From contig ML991801.1 in assembly GCA_010094025.1 (NCBI GenBank), positions 268,335 to 332,334 on the forward strand: a stretch of DNA of 64,000 nucleotides, written 5' to 3'. The stretch comes from Viridothelium virens (taxonomy: Eukaryota; Ascomycota; Dothideomycetes; Trypetheliales; Trypetheliaceae). Within the stretch, counting starts at the first letter, position 1. Every line of letters starts with the position of its first letter. Under the pieces are notes generated by a model, which saw only the letters and a list, made by a program, of their open reading frames with translations, was not told the DNA's origin and ran no database searches. The translations under genes and the position numbers were made by a program. This document shows, piece by piece, positions 23,003 through 34,049 of this stretch.

Positions 23003-24677
23003 TCAGGATCCCCAAATTGATCCTAGGTTCCGTGATGCACCATCAATATCCCCCTGAATTTGTGACAGCTCTGCATCAATTCGCAGCCTCTCTCTCGTAG
23101 AGACATCTGCCTTTAGGGCAAGCATCGTCCGAAGTTCGTCAAGTATTCCCTTGATGAGTTTCCTGCAGGTTAGGGTTATGAGCGTGATGCTGGCATCGTT
23201 GGCTTGATCTGGTAGCTGTTCTACATCTCGAGCCATGCCTGTCAGCTTCCGTGTCAGAGCTGCGTGCTCGGCTGTCCAATCTTCATCCAGATCATCACTA
23301 AAAGAAAATGCGGAGATTTGTAATTTATTCTCCGCCGTCTCGAACCACTGACTGAATCTGTCATAGAGGTTGGTGTATCTACCATGACCGGCAGAGAGTG
23401 ATAAAACCTCGTGGAGGTGCTTGCTGAGACATTGAATGTTGTCTTCTATCGCCACGGCGGAGTTACCTTCAGTCCATTGTTGAAGCCCCGCCTGGTTGAT
23501 GTTGGCCTGTGCCAAGTACTCATCTTCAATCAACTTCCTATGCTTGCAAATGATACTGTCAAATTTTAGTTTCAGCGACCTTTCAGCACTGTCTTCCCAG
23601 TTTTTGAGCACTCCTATGGAAGACTCGTGGAGCATGTGAAGCTGAAGCAATTCAGTCTGAAGCCGGAAGTCTTCCACCGAAGTTTGATTCTGAGCTACGT
23701 TAATGTCATCTACCGCTGGTGCCGCCTTGACAGTTTTCTTGGGGGTGAAATGTTGTTGATATGTTGAGAAAGCTGGCCGTTGTGATTTTGGCTCATGCAC
23801 AGCAGTCTCATCATTCACTTGAATGGGATTGGATGGAACTTGGCCTGCATTTCTTGATACGTTGCTTTTGGATCGCGCATGAGATGCAGTGGGGCGAACA
23901 GGATGATCTCCAGGTTTCAAGAACGCGCTTTGTGCTCTCTTGTGAAATATAGTAGCCTTTCCAGCCCGGTGGAAGCCACTACGCGGCTGAGTGGCCGTTG
24001 TGCTATTAGGAGCTGCCACTGAAGACTCCTGATCTGGTGCAATGCCTGCCGGAATGTTTGTTGTGTGTGCATTTGGTATCGAAATTCGTGCATTCTGCTT
24101 GAGCTCAGACTGCTGTGCGAAAGTGTTGGTCTTGTCTGCATTAGTTCCGGGCCTCCGCAAGCTCTGCGATCTTGTCAAAGTTTGCGGAGCGCGGATGGAT
24201 TCCGGTACCGAGGACTTGAGCGGCGTTTGAGCATTCCATTTTAAATTCGCATCTTTATCGGAGTCATCGTCCCGCCCATTGAATTCTATATCTGATTCGA
24301 GCTTTTGACAGGCATCTGATGGAGGATGAATTGTGGGGGAACGATATCCTTCCAACTCCGTCGATGGAGATTGTGGACCCGCGACTGCAATATCAGTTTG
24401 AGGTTCCCATCTCCATTGCGGAAGTAGACTCCTTCGCTTGTCCGCTTTATTTAGTCTTGCGGCCGAATCAACAGTCTTAGAGGGCGATCGTGTAGGACTT
24501 GGTAATCTCGAAGGAAGGATAGAGTTGGTGCGGGTCGTCGAAGGTGTACTGCTTGTATTCTGACAACCGTTACTCGCATTTTTGGAAGCAAATGGAACGA
24601 CCGACCTTATATGCGGATTCGGAAGAGGACCCTTTCTCTGTCAATTGCTTCTTTCGCTGGAGAGTTGGGAGAGGCAT
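23003..24677 (-). CDS. Basic/helical fungal protein, unknown function
   Basis: Two exons: 24677-24606 and 24559-23003 (542 residues). The long frame has no ATG of its own near its 5' end. A 46-nt intron (GTCGGT donor, GTAAC branch-like site, CAG acceptor) links it in phase to the short first exon that starts MPLPTLQRKKQLTEKG. Residues 1-300 are Ser/Pro/Arg-rich and probably disordered, with typical phospho-site stretches (SRLPSPTRSPSK). A motif RPAFSTYQQHFTPKK comes next, then about 220 residues of helix starting LQTELLQLHMLHESS. This layout resembles conserved fungal cytoskeleton- or spindle-associated proteins, but I cannot name a family. The weak donor makes the first exon tentative. Confidence 0.6.
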
Positions 24678-25084
24678 GTTTGCAGGGAGATAAAAGTTCC
24701 AGGTACGGAGTACTCCCCACATGTAAGCAGAGGCGCGTCCACGCGTCCGCGGCACGCGCGCGTGTTCGCTATGGAGATTAAGAGCCCAGCAGCGAAGGAG
24801 CACAGCTTTATGGCAATTGACCTATACGTGGAACAAGGGGGCTTATCAGCCTCACAGGATTGCAATCGAATCTTGTCTTTCCTTAGGTAAGGTCTAGATT
24901 GGATATCTAATGATAGCAATCGATCACAACCTCCCAATCTCGTGAAAATATTGACCCTTTTCTTTTTTCTAAAGGATCCTTAGCTGTTGTGATCTCTGAC
25001 TCGCCTGTGGATGCCGAGAATCATTCATTCGCCGAATCGTCCCCTACTACGAGAGCGTACCGCCGCATCATCGACTTGACGACT
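24678..25084. other. Intergenic, no gene seen
   Basis: About 400 bp with the promoter of the helical protein gene and the 3' end of the lactonase gene. Confidence 0.5.
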
Positions 25085-25876
25085 CTAAAGACTTCCTCTT
25101 CTCGGAAACGTAACGCCATCTACCGCAGCATTATCCGTGAACCAATTGACCTTCTCCGCAGCGCCTTCGTTGACCAGACCACTTGGCAATGCTCGCCCTT
25201 CTTCGGTATCAAAAATCTGACGCAAGATATCCTTTTTGCCTCCACCAGTCGCAACAAACCCAATTCTAGATGCGGCTGTCACTACGGGCAGCGACAGTGT
25301 GATCCTCTTCGGTGGAGGTTTGGGTGAGTCCTCGATCGCGCAGACCCAGGCAGCCTTCTCGCGCAATAGTGCGTGAGCTGGAAACAGACTGCAGGTGTGA
25401 CCGTCCGGCCCGCAGCCTAGAAGAAGGAGATCGAAGATGGGCAACTTAACGCTGTCTTTCGCCGCAAATTTGGAGACTAACAGTTTCTCGTACTGGTCTG
25501 CCATCTCATCCACATCGTCGAGGTACTTGATATCGATAGGGTAAACCTTTGGCTTTCCCAGATTTGCCGGGATTTGATCGAGGAGTTCTTCCTGCACGAG
25601 CTTGTAATTGCTGTCTGGGTGATCCAGAGGTACAGCACGTTCGTCCGCAAAGAAGACCTCCCAAGTGTCGAACCTAGGCGTGTCTGCCGAACTACCATCG
25701 CCAGGAGCCAGCAACGCTTGTGCTAGGGTCTTTGGTAGGGATCCGCCGGAAACTGCGACGCGGAACGAGCCATGATGGTCGATGCCAGCATTCTGCGCCG
25801 AAAGGACGAATGCTCGCAGTTGGGGAGCAAGCTCGTTGACCGACGGATACGAATATAGATTTGGAGGTTTGCCCAT
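25085..25876 (-). CDS. 6-phosphogluconolactonase
   Basis: 263 residues, single exon, ATG 25876; the usual length for the family. It hydrolyses 6-phosphoglucono-delta-lactone to 6-phosphogluconate, the second step of the oxidative pentose phosphate pathway in the cytosol, supporting NADPH supply. Family marks: FRVAVSGGSLPKTLA near residue 40, FFADERAVPLDHPDSNY near 80, LLLGCGPDGHTCSLFP near 155, and RITLSLPVVTAASRIGFV near 195. No oddities. Neighbours are unrelated, so it stands as an isolated housekeeping gene. Confidence 0.96.
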   Translation of the reverse strand: MGKPPNLYSYPSVNELAPQLRAFVLSAQNAGIDHHGSFRVAVSGGSLPKTLAQALLAPGDGSSADTPRFDTWEVFFADERAVPLDHPDSNYKLVQEELLDQIPANLGKPKVYPIDIKYLDDVDEMADQYEKLLVSKFAAKDSVKLPIFDLLLLGCGPDGHTCSLFPAHALLREKAAWVCAIEDSPKPPPKRITLSLPVVTAASRIGFVATGGGKKDILRQIFDTEEGRALPSGLVNEGAAEKVNWFTDNAAVDGVTFPRRGSL

Positions 25877-27195
25877 AATTGGTAACTGCTAATGAATGGA
25901 GGTTGCAAAATCAAGTACGTTTGCTGACCACAGAAGGTGTTTGACTTTGACGTAGCTATAACGCCACCATGTAACATTCGCCTGAAGCTACCTGCTGTCT
26001 ACCGAGTGGGCGATCTTCGGTATCACAGTGGAGGAAAGTATTCGTGTCCTTGTCGTTATCCGGATAATTCAAGTTATATCAGAGGGAAGACCAGGGTACC
26101 GTGCCCCTCCACCCCACCCCACCTTCGTAATCCCTACTATATCATTACCTCAGATACCCAAATACACCCTTCATACCCCGTACTGTATCATGCACGTTCG
26201 CGTTTTTCTGAATGGCTGTCACTTCTCGTTCCTCATTGACCCATCGACGATGATATTCATATTCCCTTGGTCTCGTCTCGTCTCGCCTCGTTTCGTTCCG
26301 TCGTTTTCATTTTCTTTTCATTTGCCCGGGAGCAGACCTTGGCTTGGTACTCTGTATGTTTATCTAATTTCCCGTAGCCATTTTAGGTAAGGGTCAGTCC
26401 TTTATTATTCAGAATCGTGACCCTTGCGCGAAATCTCTGCTTGAAGTTCCGCCTCGCTATGTACTTCTGCACAAGCAACGAAATGAATTTTTTCTTAGTT
26501 GTCTTTCGCCCAGTCTGTGTTGCCTAGCTCGCCATGTTAGGTGCAATTGACAAAGGCATTGGTCACCCTGTTACTGCCACGTGCGAATATCTCCAAAGTG
26601 AGTGCAATGTTCTTTTTATAATCCTCCGAATGCCAAAATTAGATGTCAACGGCGCCTCTCAACTATGATTATTCGATGAAAAACGTTCAGTCTAGCAAGA
26701 AAAATTTCTGAAGTCACGCTTGAGAGTTTCGAGCTTCACTATGACAGCACTTCCGAACACGTTCCAGAGCTATTCTTTGACTCCTTTCGTGCTTGATAGA
26801 CCACGTTGCGCACTGATTCCACTCTGAATGTTGGTAGCTGCCGTACTGAATTTGCAGATGTGACAGTTGCCTTATACGCTACTCTCTACACGGTCGCATC
26901 TCAAAGGCATATCTTCTTAGATAAGGTGTCCAGAAATCTGAGATTACGGCTCAGACCATCGTTTCTCACACCCACACCAGCGCGAAATGCCTATTGATTA
27001 CCATTACACGTTTGGAGGGATACTCTCCCTGCACCGGGTCGACTTCCTGCTGCTTTCTCGCCCGGTGTGACCCCTAAACCAACTACGACACGGAATCTCA
27101 TTTTCCGTCACAAGAACAATCTATCGAACTAGAAAGACCCCGGCAATCGGGACCAGAGATACTTCAGCACTACGGTCCATCACGAATTGCGAAGA
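25877..27195. other. Intergenic, low-complexity stretch, no gene seen
   Basis: 1.3 kb without a convincing ORF. Contains TCTCG-type pentamers at 26271-26295 and pyrimidine-rich tracts; probably promoter of the lactonase and 3' region of the next minus gene. Confidence 0.5.
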
Positions 27196-30100
27196 CTAGC
27201 TCAGGAATACTCCAATATTCGCAGCAGCCTCTTTGTGGGACTCAACTAGCTCCAGCGGGCCTTCGACCGCAAGCACTTCTATCATTCTTTCGTCCCAATA
27301 CCCTTCCAAAAAATCCTCAACATTTAGCGCAAGTTCCTCATATTTCATCTCAAATTCTGTCACCAATTCCTCCAGCTGCGCGATGGTGTACCTCTCTTCT
27401 TCTTGAATCTCCTGGATCTCCGCCGGATCCAGAATGTGCTGCTCACCATTACATTGACGGAATGATTTCCTGTTGCCATGACAGCATACGTGCGTAATAC
27501 CAAGTCTCTCAAACGTCCAGAAGCGTATGAAAGCTGTACACAAACACTGGGATTGATTTATCTGTTCAGATAAACTCGGAAACTTTCGTATGAGGGTGAC
27601 GAACTCCCCTAGGATCAGAGCATGGAAAAATGGACTGTGTGTTTCGTAAATCGTATCTCTGAACTCGACCAAATCATAGCCTTGCTGATATCCAATCAGT
27701 AGTGCAGAAATGGCCGAGCATCCACCCTTAGAACAGACGCAGCTGCATGTGTCATGAATGGGTACAGTCATCAACTTTTCAAACAATGTAAGGAGCATCG
27801 ACACTCGAGCGAGACCCTCATCGCCTAGACTATCTAGTAAGTGGCCAGCTCGGGGTATGACGAGCCTTAGAGCAACCCAAGAGTCTGACAGGTCCTGATG
27901 ACCTGTCATTGGCTCAGTCATAGAAAGGTCCCGGAGGTCGACCCCAATTCTGTGAGCGATATTGACAGGGACAGTCCAGGGCTTGCACAGACTCGGGTCC
28001 GACGTAGACAAAGTCATGTCAGCGTCCTTGCATATCAACCAAGAAGCAACATCTAGGTCACTTCGCGGGTGTTGCACATCGTTGATTCTCTGATCCATAA
28101 TAGTCTGCCACTCCCCAGGCTGCATTATAGCAATTCCTGCCAAAGGGGACAGACCTGTATGATCCACGGCATCAAAGTCTCGGAAATCAAACTCGTAAAC
28201 AGTGTCGAGATGCATGGATGGCACTGAAGATCTGGCTGATGCGATTGCATGATAAACAGTGGTCCGAAGTGATGGGCCGCGTAGAGCTCTCGTTAACATA
28301 ACGCCGAAACGCCGGAGCGATGCACAGATGGCACCAACATTGATGTCAGGGACGTGATATGAGGAAATATTGAGCAGTTCGAGTGTATGAACGGGCAATA
28401 CCTCGAGTGCTACTGTACGCAATCTTCCTCTTCTAACCTTCAAAGCACGAACGAGATGCTTTGCGACGATTGGATCCAGATGGAATACTCGTGCCATTGC
28501 GGCACGCCACTTTTCAGTGGCCACGCCATAATCTGCATCTTTGCAACACCAGTCCTCGCAGGGTATGGGAATGTCTTGATCTAAGAACAAATCCACTGCT
28601 TCTAAGACCTGGGTCTCTGAGAGGTGTCTTGTCCTGAATGTGTGACACATATAGATGAGAGGAGACCTTCCCATCAAGTCAAAGACATATGGATCACTTC
28701 CTACATCAAGCAACATAGCTATTCCAGCAGGCCAGATGGTGGAGATATGCAATGGAGTCTGCCCAAGCTCGTTCCGATCGTTGACAGAAGCTGTAGCACG
28801 ATATAGAATTTCCCGGCATTCTGACTCACATTGGCGTGTAATGGCTTGGCTCAGCCGTCCATTACCGCAACCTACTGACAATCAGCAACTAGTCTTAGCG
28901 ATAAGGGAGATTACTAACTTTCTCCAGAATCTGGCCAAGCGGTAAAGTGCTCGGCTAGGAGAGCTAGTGGACTTTCGGTGGAAATAAGAGTGTTCTTGAG
29001 CGCATTACGGAACCAGCGGTGAACTTGGATCACTGCCTCTGGCGTGACAATACCAGAGTCCAGTAGAAATTGAATGACAGTTATTGCTCCTACCGTCTTT
29101 GCGTATGCTCTGCCCGGTCTCCAGAAACAGTGGAGAGCCGACAGAATGTCGCCATGTATGGTCCATGCCGAGCTGTAGTAGGATTAGACTGATAATTAGT
29201 TGTAAGGATTCGATGTCTCGTGCGTACTTGCCATTGTTGTCATGCTCGTTTGAGGGCACTCCACAGGCCATGAGAAATCGGCAAAAATCAAGGTAGTGCT
29301 CTACGCTTCTCGGGCTTCCCCATGCGAATTTTACCATCGTGATTAACTCCTGCGTCAGTTGGCACGTTGAATATTGGGAACATGCGTCAGACTCACAATC
29401 ATTAATGTCCTTCCGCGGTCATTGATGTCGGTTGGCAACGCGTCTCTGGTTCTGAAAAGATGCAGTAGATCTGATCTCGCAGATTCGTATGACCTCCCCA
29501 TATCAGTTTCGCCTTCTCTGAGCAGGGTAAGTCGAAGTCGTTTCATGGCCTTGAAGGCAGGAGCGTCTGGAGGTACCATTCGGATCGGCCTCAGGAATGG
29601 TGGAATCGCAGTTCCGCCGGACCCTTGCCCAATAGAAATGTTGATTTCGATCGTCCAAGAAAGCAGAAACGTACAAAACGGCAGCCGAAACCGCCAGCAT
29701 ATGATCGGATCGGCAAATGGATGGCGAGGACACTGACATGGACCCCCCTCAAGTTGTCCCCAAGATTTCAGCGAGTATGGTGAATCGAAACTTATCTGCA
29801 GCATCTGCAGACACGTACAGCATTGCGAATGAGAACCCACCTCCGGAACTCTCACAGCAGCAATACCATCTTCGTCCTCGAGTCCGCCTTCCTTGCTCTT
29901 TTCGCAGACCTTCTGGAATAAGGCAGGCTTCTTCAGAAGTTGCAATTGAATATCTTGAAGTTCATCTTTCAACTGGGTCATGTTAGCCACGCCGAACCTT
30001 GACTCAAATCACAGGGTATACGAGAATACTTACCGTGGCAGCGTCTCTCTGGTCGTCCAGATCAGGTGTCTTCTTTCCTACATTTGCTAAGGACTGCCCA

Positions 30101-30622
30101 AGAGTTTCGATCTTCGAAGCAATCTCGGCAGACTTGTCACTAAGATGGTGATATAGTCAGAGCTGTTCATGCAAGGGCTGAGACCGTGGGCGAAGCTTAC
30201 TAAGTCAGGACTTGAATTGCCAATCCCACATCGCTTAGTAGAGAACGAAGAGTATCCCGCAATTTCTTCAAAGATTCTTTCTGGAAAGGAAATATAACTT
30301 TTTGGCCATTCCTCCGCAATATCAAACCAGACCCTGTACCAGTCTGTGTACGCCGCCAGAATGTTTCAAGGTCGCGAATGCCTTCTTGTGCAGAGTCTAT
30401 GCATGCAGTCAAGACTTTTATCTTGTCATTGTGGGAGTCCTTCAGGAGGTCCTGCAGTTGCGTTATAGTTGCTTTGGTGGTTTCAAGCTGGCGGCATATG
30501 CGGGATAATTCGATATCAACGGACTTGTAATCTTGGTAGTAAATATATAAGCGATTGCAGAGCGTTACACCGGATGAAAGAATGCCAACGGTGCCAACAA
30601 CGACAGAGAAGGGATCGGTCAT
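27196..30622 (-). CDS. STAND-type N-terminal domain, ankyrin-like, Cys-rich protein
   Basis: Six exons on the minus strand: 30622-30201, 30139-30034, 29972-29397, 29349-29228, 29172-28919, 28874-27196, giving 1052 residues. Introns are 61, 61, 47, 55 and 44 nt with CTGAC/CTAAC-type branches, and each join keeps the frame. Residues 1-140 (MTDPFSVVVGTVGILSSGVT.., helical) match the fungal N-terminal domain found on STAND and ankyrin proteins (PigL_N-like). A cysteine cluster follows at 227-230, with CQCPRH downstream. Ankyrin-like units lie at about 525-570 (ELGQTPLHISTIW, GRSPLIYM). A second cysteine group lies at 870-879 (CSCVCSKGGC), and the tail is acidic and helical. There is no NACHT or NB-ARC P-loop. 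Role unknown; proteins with this N-terminus are often linked to fungal self/non-self or stress responses. Confidence 0.8.
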
Positions 30623-31774
30623 AGCGGCATGTGCACTGAGACTTCAGAACGAAGTATTGCTCGGCGATTAAGCCGTCTCAGAATCGGACATGAGCAGAAA
30701 AGTCGTTTCCAAAGATAACATACCTCTGGCCAATTTGTTATTTGCCTGGCCTTATAGAAGCATCGTTTGCGTTTCTCTGCGAGGCTGAAAGGGCATTGCT
30801 TATACTCGTAACGATAACACACTTCCAATAGAGCAGGCAAAGAACCGCTTGAGGCATTCCGTGGGCTTCGTGAAAAGGTTGTGAACGGACAGGTCCTCTG
30901 TAGATCTTGCTAACGTCTGGGTCTCGGAGTTTTCCATTGGCCCAAAAGTCGAGTAATCTCGGAAACTCCGAACAGCGAGGCTATCCGATGCCATTCCAGG
31001 TGAAGTTCCAAGCATCATATCTTGCTCAATTGCGTAGTGACTCGTTAGTGGGTGGAGGCAGGTAGTCCAGGGCTAACCCTCCAACGACCAGTTACTTTGC
31101 GCTTGTACCCTCCAGACAATGGGATCCACATTGCGGCATGACTGGTCGTGACTTCGCCAGCGCCTAATACTGTCATACAACTCCCGATGCACTACCTGAA
31201 CCCCTAAATAAGGCTGGATGCAGAGATTTTGCCCGATGCAAGGATGTTGAATGCGAGATTTTGCCTTGCTCGGACACGCCGACGGAACGATCGTTCTTGG
31301 GCTTTGGATCCACCCATTCTGCAGCATTGCTGCTATAAAACCGTCGTCGAGCACCAAGAAGAGTAGCTTTGTGTCTATCGCTGACGCGTGCGGCAATCAT
31401 CGCTGAATTGAGAACGATGGTGTGTGGAGGGAAGAGATCATAATTCCAGCTGGCATGGAGTACCTACCTAGGTGCATTTGCGCTACTCTAACATAAGAGA
31501 CTGCGCCAAGCGACCTTATCAATCAGGACCCAGGGGTCGCCGTGTGTAAATATCTTGCTAGACCAAGCATCAAGTGCGAAACAAACATCCCTGGTTGAGC
31601 AAGCGGACACTTGTTTCTGTCCGTAGAGCTGGGTAACGAAAAAGGGTGGTTGGATCAAGTGTCCGGCCCTAAACTTCTGCTTAATCCACCAGTCTAAAAG
31701 GGGTTGACCACGTTCCCTACTAAAGTGCGATCTTGGGCCAACGATTCTGATCCTTCTGATCTACAAGTCTATAT
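30623..31774. other. Intergenic, no supported gene
   Basis: About 1.15 kb. Only short ORFs without motifs. Confidence 0.45.
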
Positions 31775-32144
31775 TTACCCACGATCTCCCGTCTTCTTCA
31801 TTTCTTCTTCCGTTGCATCCAAGGTCTGATCTCTGGTTACGATTACCAATTGATGCACGAAGGACGGACCAATGATAGTTAATGCATTCCCCATGGCATT
31901 TCCACTGCTCATGGCCTGCGTCTATTGAAACGTATTTAATGGACCAAATGTCCTGGCCCAAGGCGTTGTAGTCCGAGACAAGCAGGCGACTGGTTACACC
32001 TGGCGTGCGAGGCGCAGGACTGAGATTGGGGGAGTCTTGGGAATAGGACTGGGCATGAAGAATCCTCAAAAGTAAATTGAAAGTTGCCCCACCTTCACCA
32101 GGTACAGTAGATCTCGGTAAAAAGGATACTTCATAGAATGACAA
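31775..32144 (-). pseudogene. Possible frameshifted small gene
   Basis: Two adjacent minus-strand frames both look protein-like. The upstream frame (from 32144) reads GGATFNLLLRILHAQSY.. to ..YNALGQDIWSIKYVSID, then degenerates. A second frame takes over near 31905 with SSGNAMGNALTIIGPSFVHQ and ends QTLDATEEEMKKTGDRG at 31775. A join is possible either through a frameshift close to 31905 or through an 82-nt intron with a GTAACC donor, which would delete the plausible segment between. I favour a frameshift, hence pseudogene or sequence error. No family recognised. Confidence 0.35.
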
Positions 32145-32373
32145 GTAGTCTGAAGGCGTCGGCCGTCAAATTCCTTTTAAGACATAGCAATAGCGACATG
32201 TTCGTAACCATACTGCACGCTAGATCGAGAAATCTCTGCAAGCCATGAAGCCAAGGAGCTATCCGAACGCCGCCTCTATTCAACTTTGTATACCTAATCA
32301 GAACGCTTCATACCATATCATTGACCATAGCCAGTTAGCACATTGACTGGCAATTGCTTCCTTGTCGCGTTGC

Positions 32374-33151
32374 TCATTTCCCCAGCTCCTCCCAGTAATC
32401 AGCCCAAGACTGCGATTTCCTATGGAATGGCGTGAGCATTGTCCCTTCAGCAATACAATTCAATGAATACTTACTTCTTGGCCTTCTTCTCCTTGTTCTT
32501 CCCAGACTCCTTCTGGCGCAGACCATCCTGTCCGTATGCGAGGTCCCCTTTCTGCTCCTCCTTGTCCAGTCTCTTATTTGCCTCCTTTCTATGCTTCTTC
32601 CACTGGTTCTCTAGGGCATTGGCAGCAGCAGCACCAGCAATCGCGCCTGCAACACTTGCATAGGTACTCCGATCCCCAACCTTACGCCCAATGGCGGCTC
32701 CCGCCAAGCCACCTCCCATGCCGGCAATCAAGCCCATATCGCTCCGGATGTCGAAATGATCGTCGAGGAACCCCTTTGCGCCGCGACTCTTCGATCTCTT
32801 TCTATGTTCTCGGTCGTCCTCGCTATCCTCCGACTCCGAATGCCACTCTCGTCTCCCCCTCTTGTCGCTGCGGTGACGTCGCTGTCTAGCGCGGCGATCG
32901 GCCTCCTCGTCTTCTACGCCTTGGCGGAATGCACGGTCGTAGGCCTCAGCCTGCAGATTCCGCTGTCGTGGATCATAGAGGTCGTTCGCACCGTCGCCGT
33001 TGTAAGGAACCATGGCCCCACCGGCTCCATAACCGGTCTGCAGGGCGCGATCCTCCTTTTCACGTGAGTAGTCCTGCCATCGGTTGCGATCGTCTCGAAG
33101 AAAGACCTCGCGGTCGTAATAGTCGTCGTACCGGTCGCGTTGGCTACGCAT
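32374..33151 (-). CDS. Glycine-zipper protein with charged flanks
   Basis: Exons 33151-32475 and 32419-32374, with a 55-nt intron (GTAAGT donor, CATAG acceptor). Without the intron the frame stops at once; with it the protein ends KSQSWADYWEELGK. 240 residues as modelled. The N-terminal half is rich in Arg, Asp and Glu. Residues about 140-185 form a glycine-zipper hairpin (GLIAGMGGGLAGAAIG then YASVAGAIAGAAAANAL), a membrane-interacting fold seen in many fungal stress-type proteins. The rest is Lys-rich. The frame stays open 110 nt upstream of ATG 33151 (RFSWEQPPGAKWELDLDFP), so a further first exon is likely and the given start may be internal. Function unknown. Confidence 0.7.
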
Positions 33152-34049
33152 ATTGCGAGGTTCCTGGCGACGAGGTCTGATGTTGCGGGAGGGCGGGAAG
33201 TCCAGGTCGAGCTCCCATTTAGCGCCAGGTGGCTGTTCCCAGGAAAACCGGTAAGGCCACCTTCATCTTGCTACAGTACATTGACTGCGTGCGGCACTCC
33301 GTTGCTATTTTCAATTCATTCGAGCAAGGCCACTTCTTGCGGATTTGGTGCGAGTCAAAGCCACAACGAATGCAGACATGAATTGACTGGTGTCCTTCCG
33401 AGCCAGCTGCAGCCCCGCTATCCATTTTCTGTATGTCCTTTGCTTGCAAAGACCAAAAGCTCCCATGGCCCTCAAGTATGCCTTTCATGGGGATCTGATG
33501 GTGTCATCATGGGCTTTGAAGAAGGCACAGAGCCTAGATCAAGTCAGTCCGCCCGTACATATGTCATCGAGTTTTAGTTTCGTCCGATCTACTAGGACGT
33601 AAAACGGTTCACTACTGCACCACAGAACCAGGGTACAGAACTGCATGCTTATCGATAAACAGAGGATGTTTGCAAGACCCCAGTTCAATCCTTCATGGAT
33701 CTCTCAACTGCTTTCTGCATGGGGAGTAGAAAGTATGCATCTGTTTAGGCAAAAGCCGCAAACAGTATGAATGATGCGTTCTGAATGCGAAAGCAAATCT
33801 GACAGAGCGGAGATCTATCACGTTTATTGACACCATTTTGCGAAACATTGACGATATCCAATGACGGCCTCTTACGAGCTTCCTCTTCAGGACCATGGTG
33901 AATTTGGATTGTGGTCGCCAAGGAAAACATTGTCCTCCTATCCGAGGAACAGATGATGATGGATTGTGCGCGAGGGGGTTATAAGTAATGATGTTGTTCT
34001 CTCTGCAATGGGTTGTCCACCCAGTCTGGCAGCTTCAGCATCATTGAAG
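33152..34049. other. Divergent intergenic region
   Basis: About 900 bp. The leftmost 110 nt probably belong to the glycine-zipper gene as an upstream part of its exon; the remainder has no clear gene. Confidence 0.4.

Noticed and set aside
24355-24355. Start of the helical protein at 24355
   Set aside because: The codon there is TTG, not ATG; the frame stays open upstream and joins an ATG exon through a short intron.
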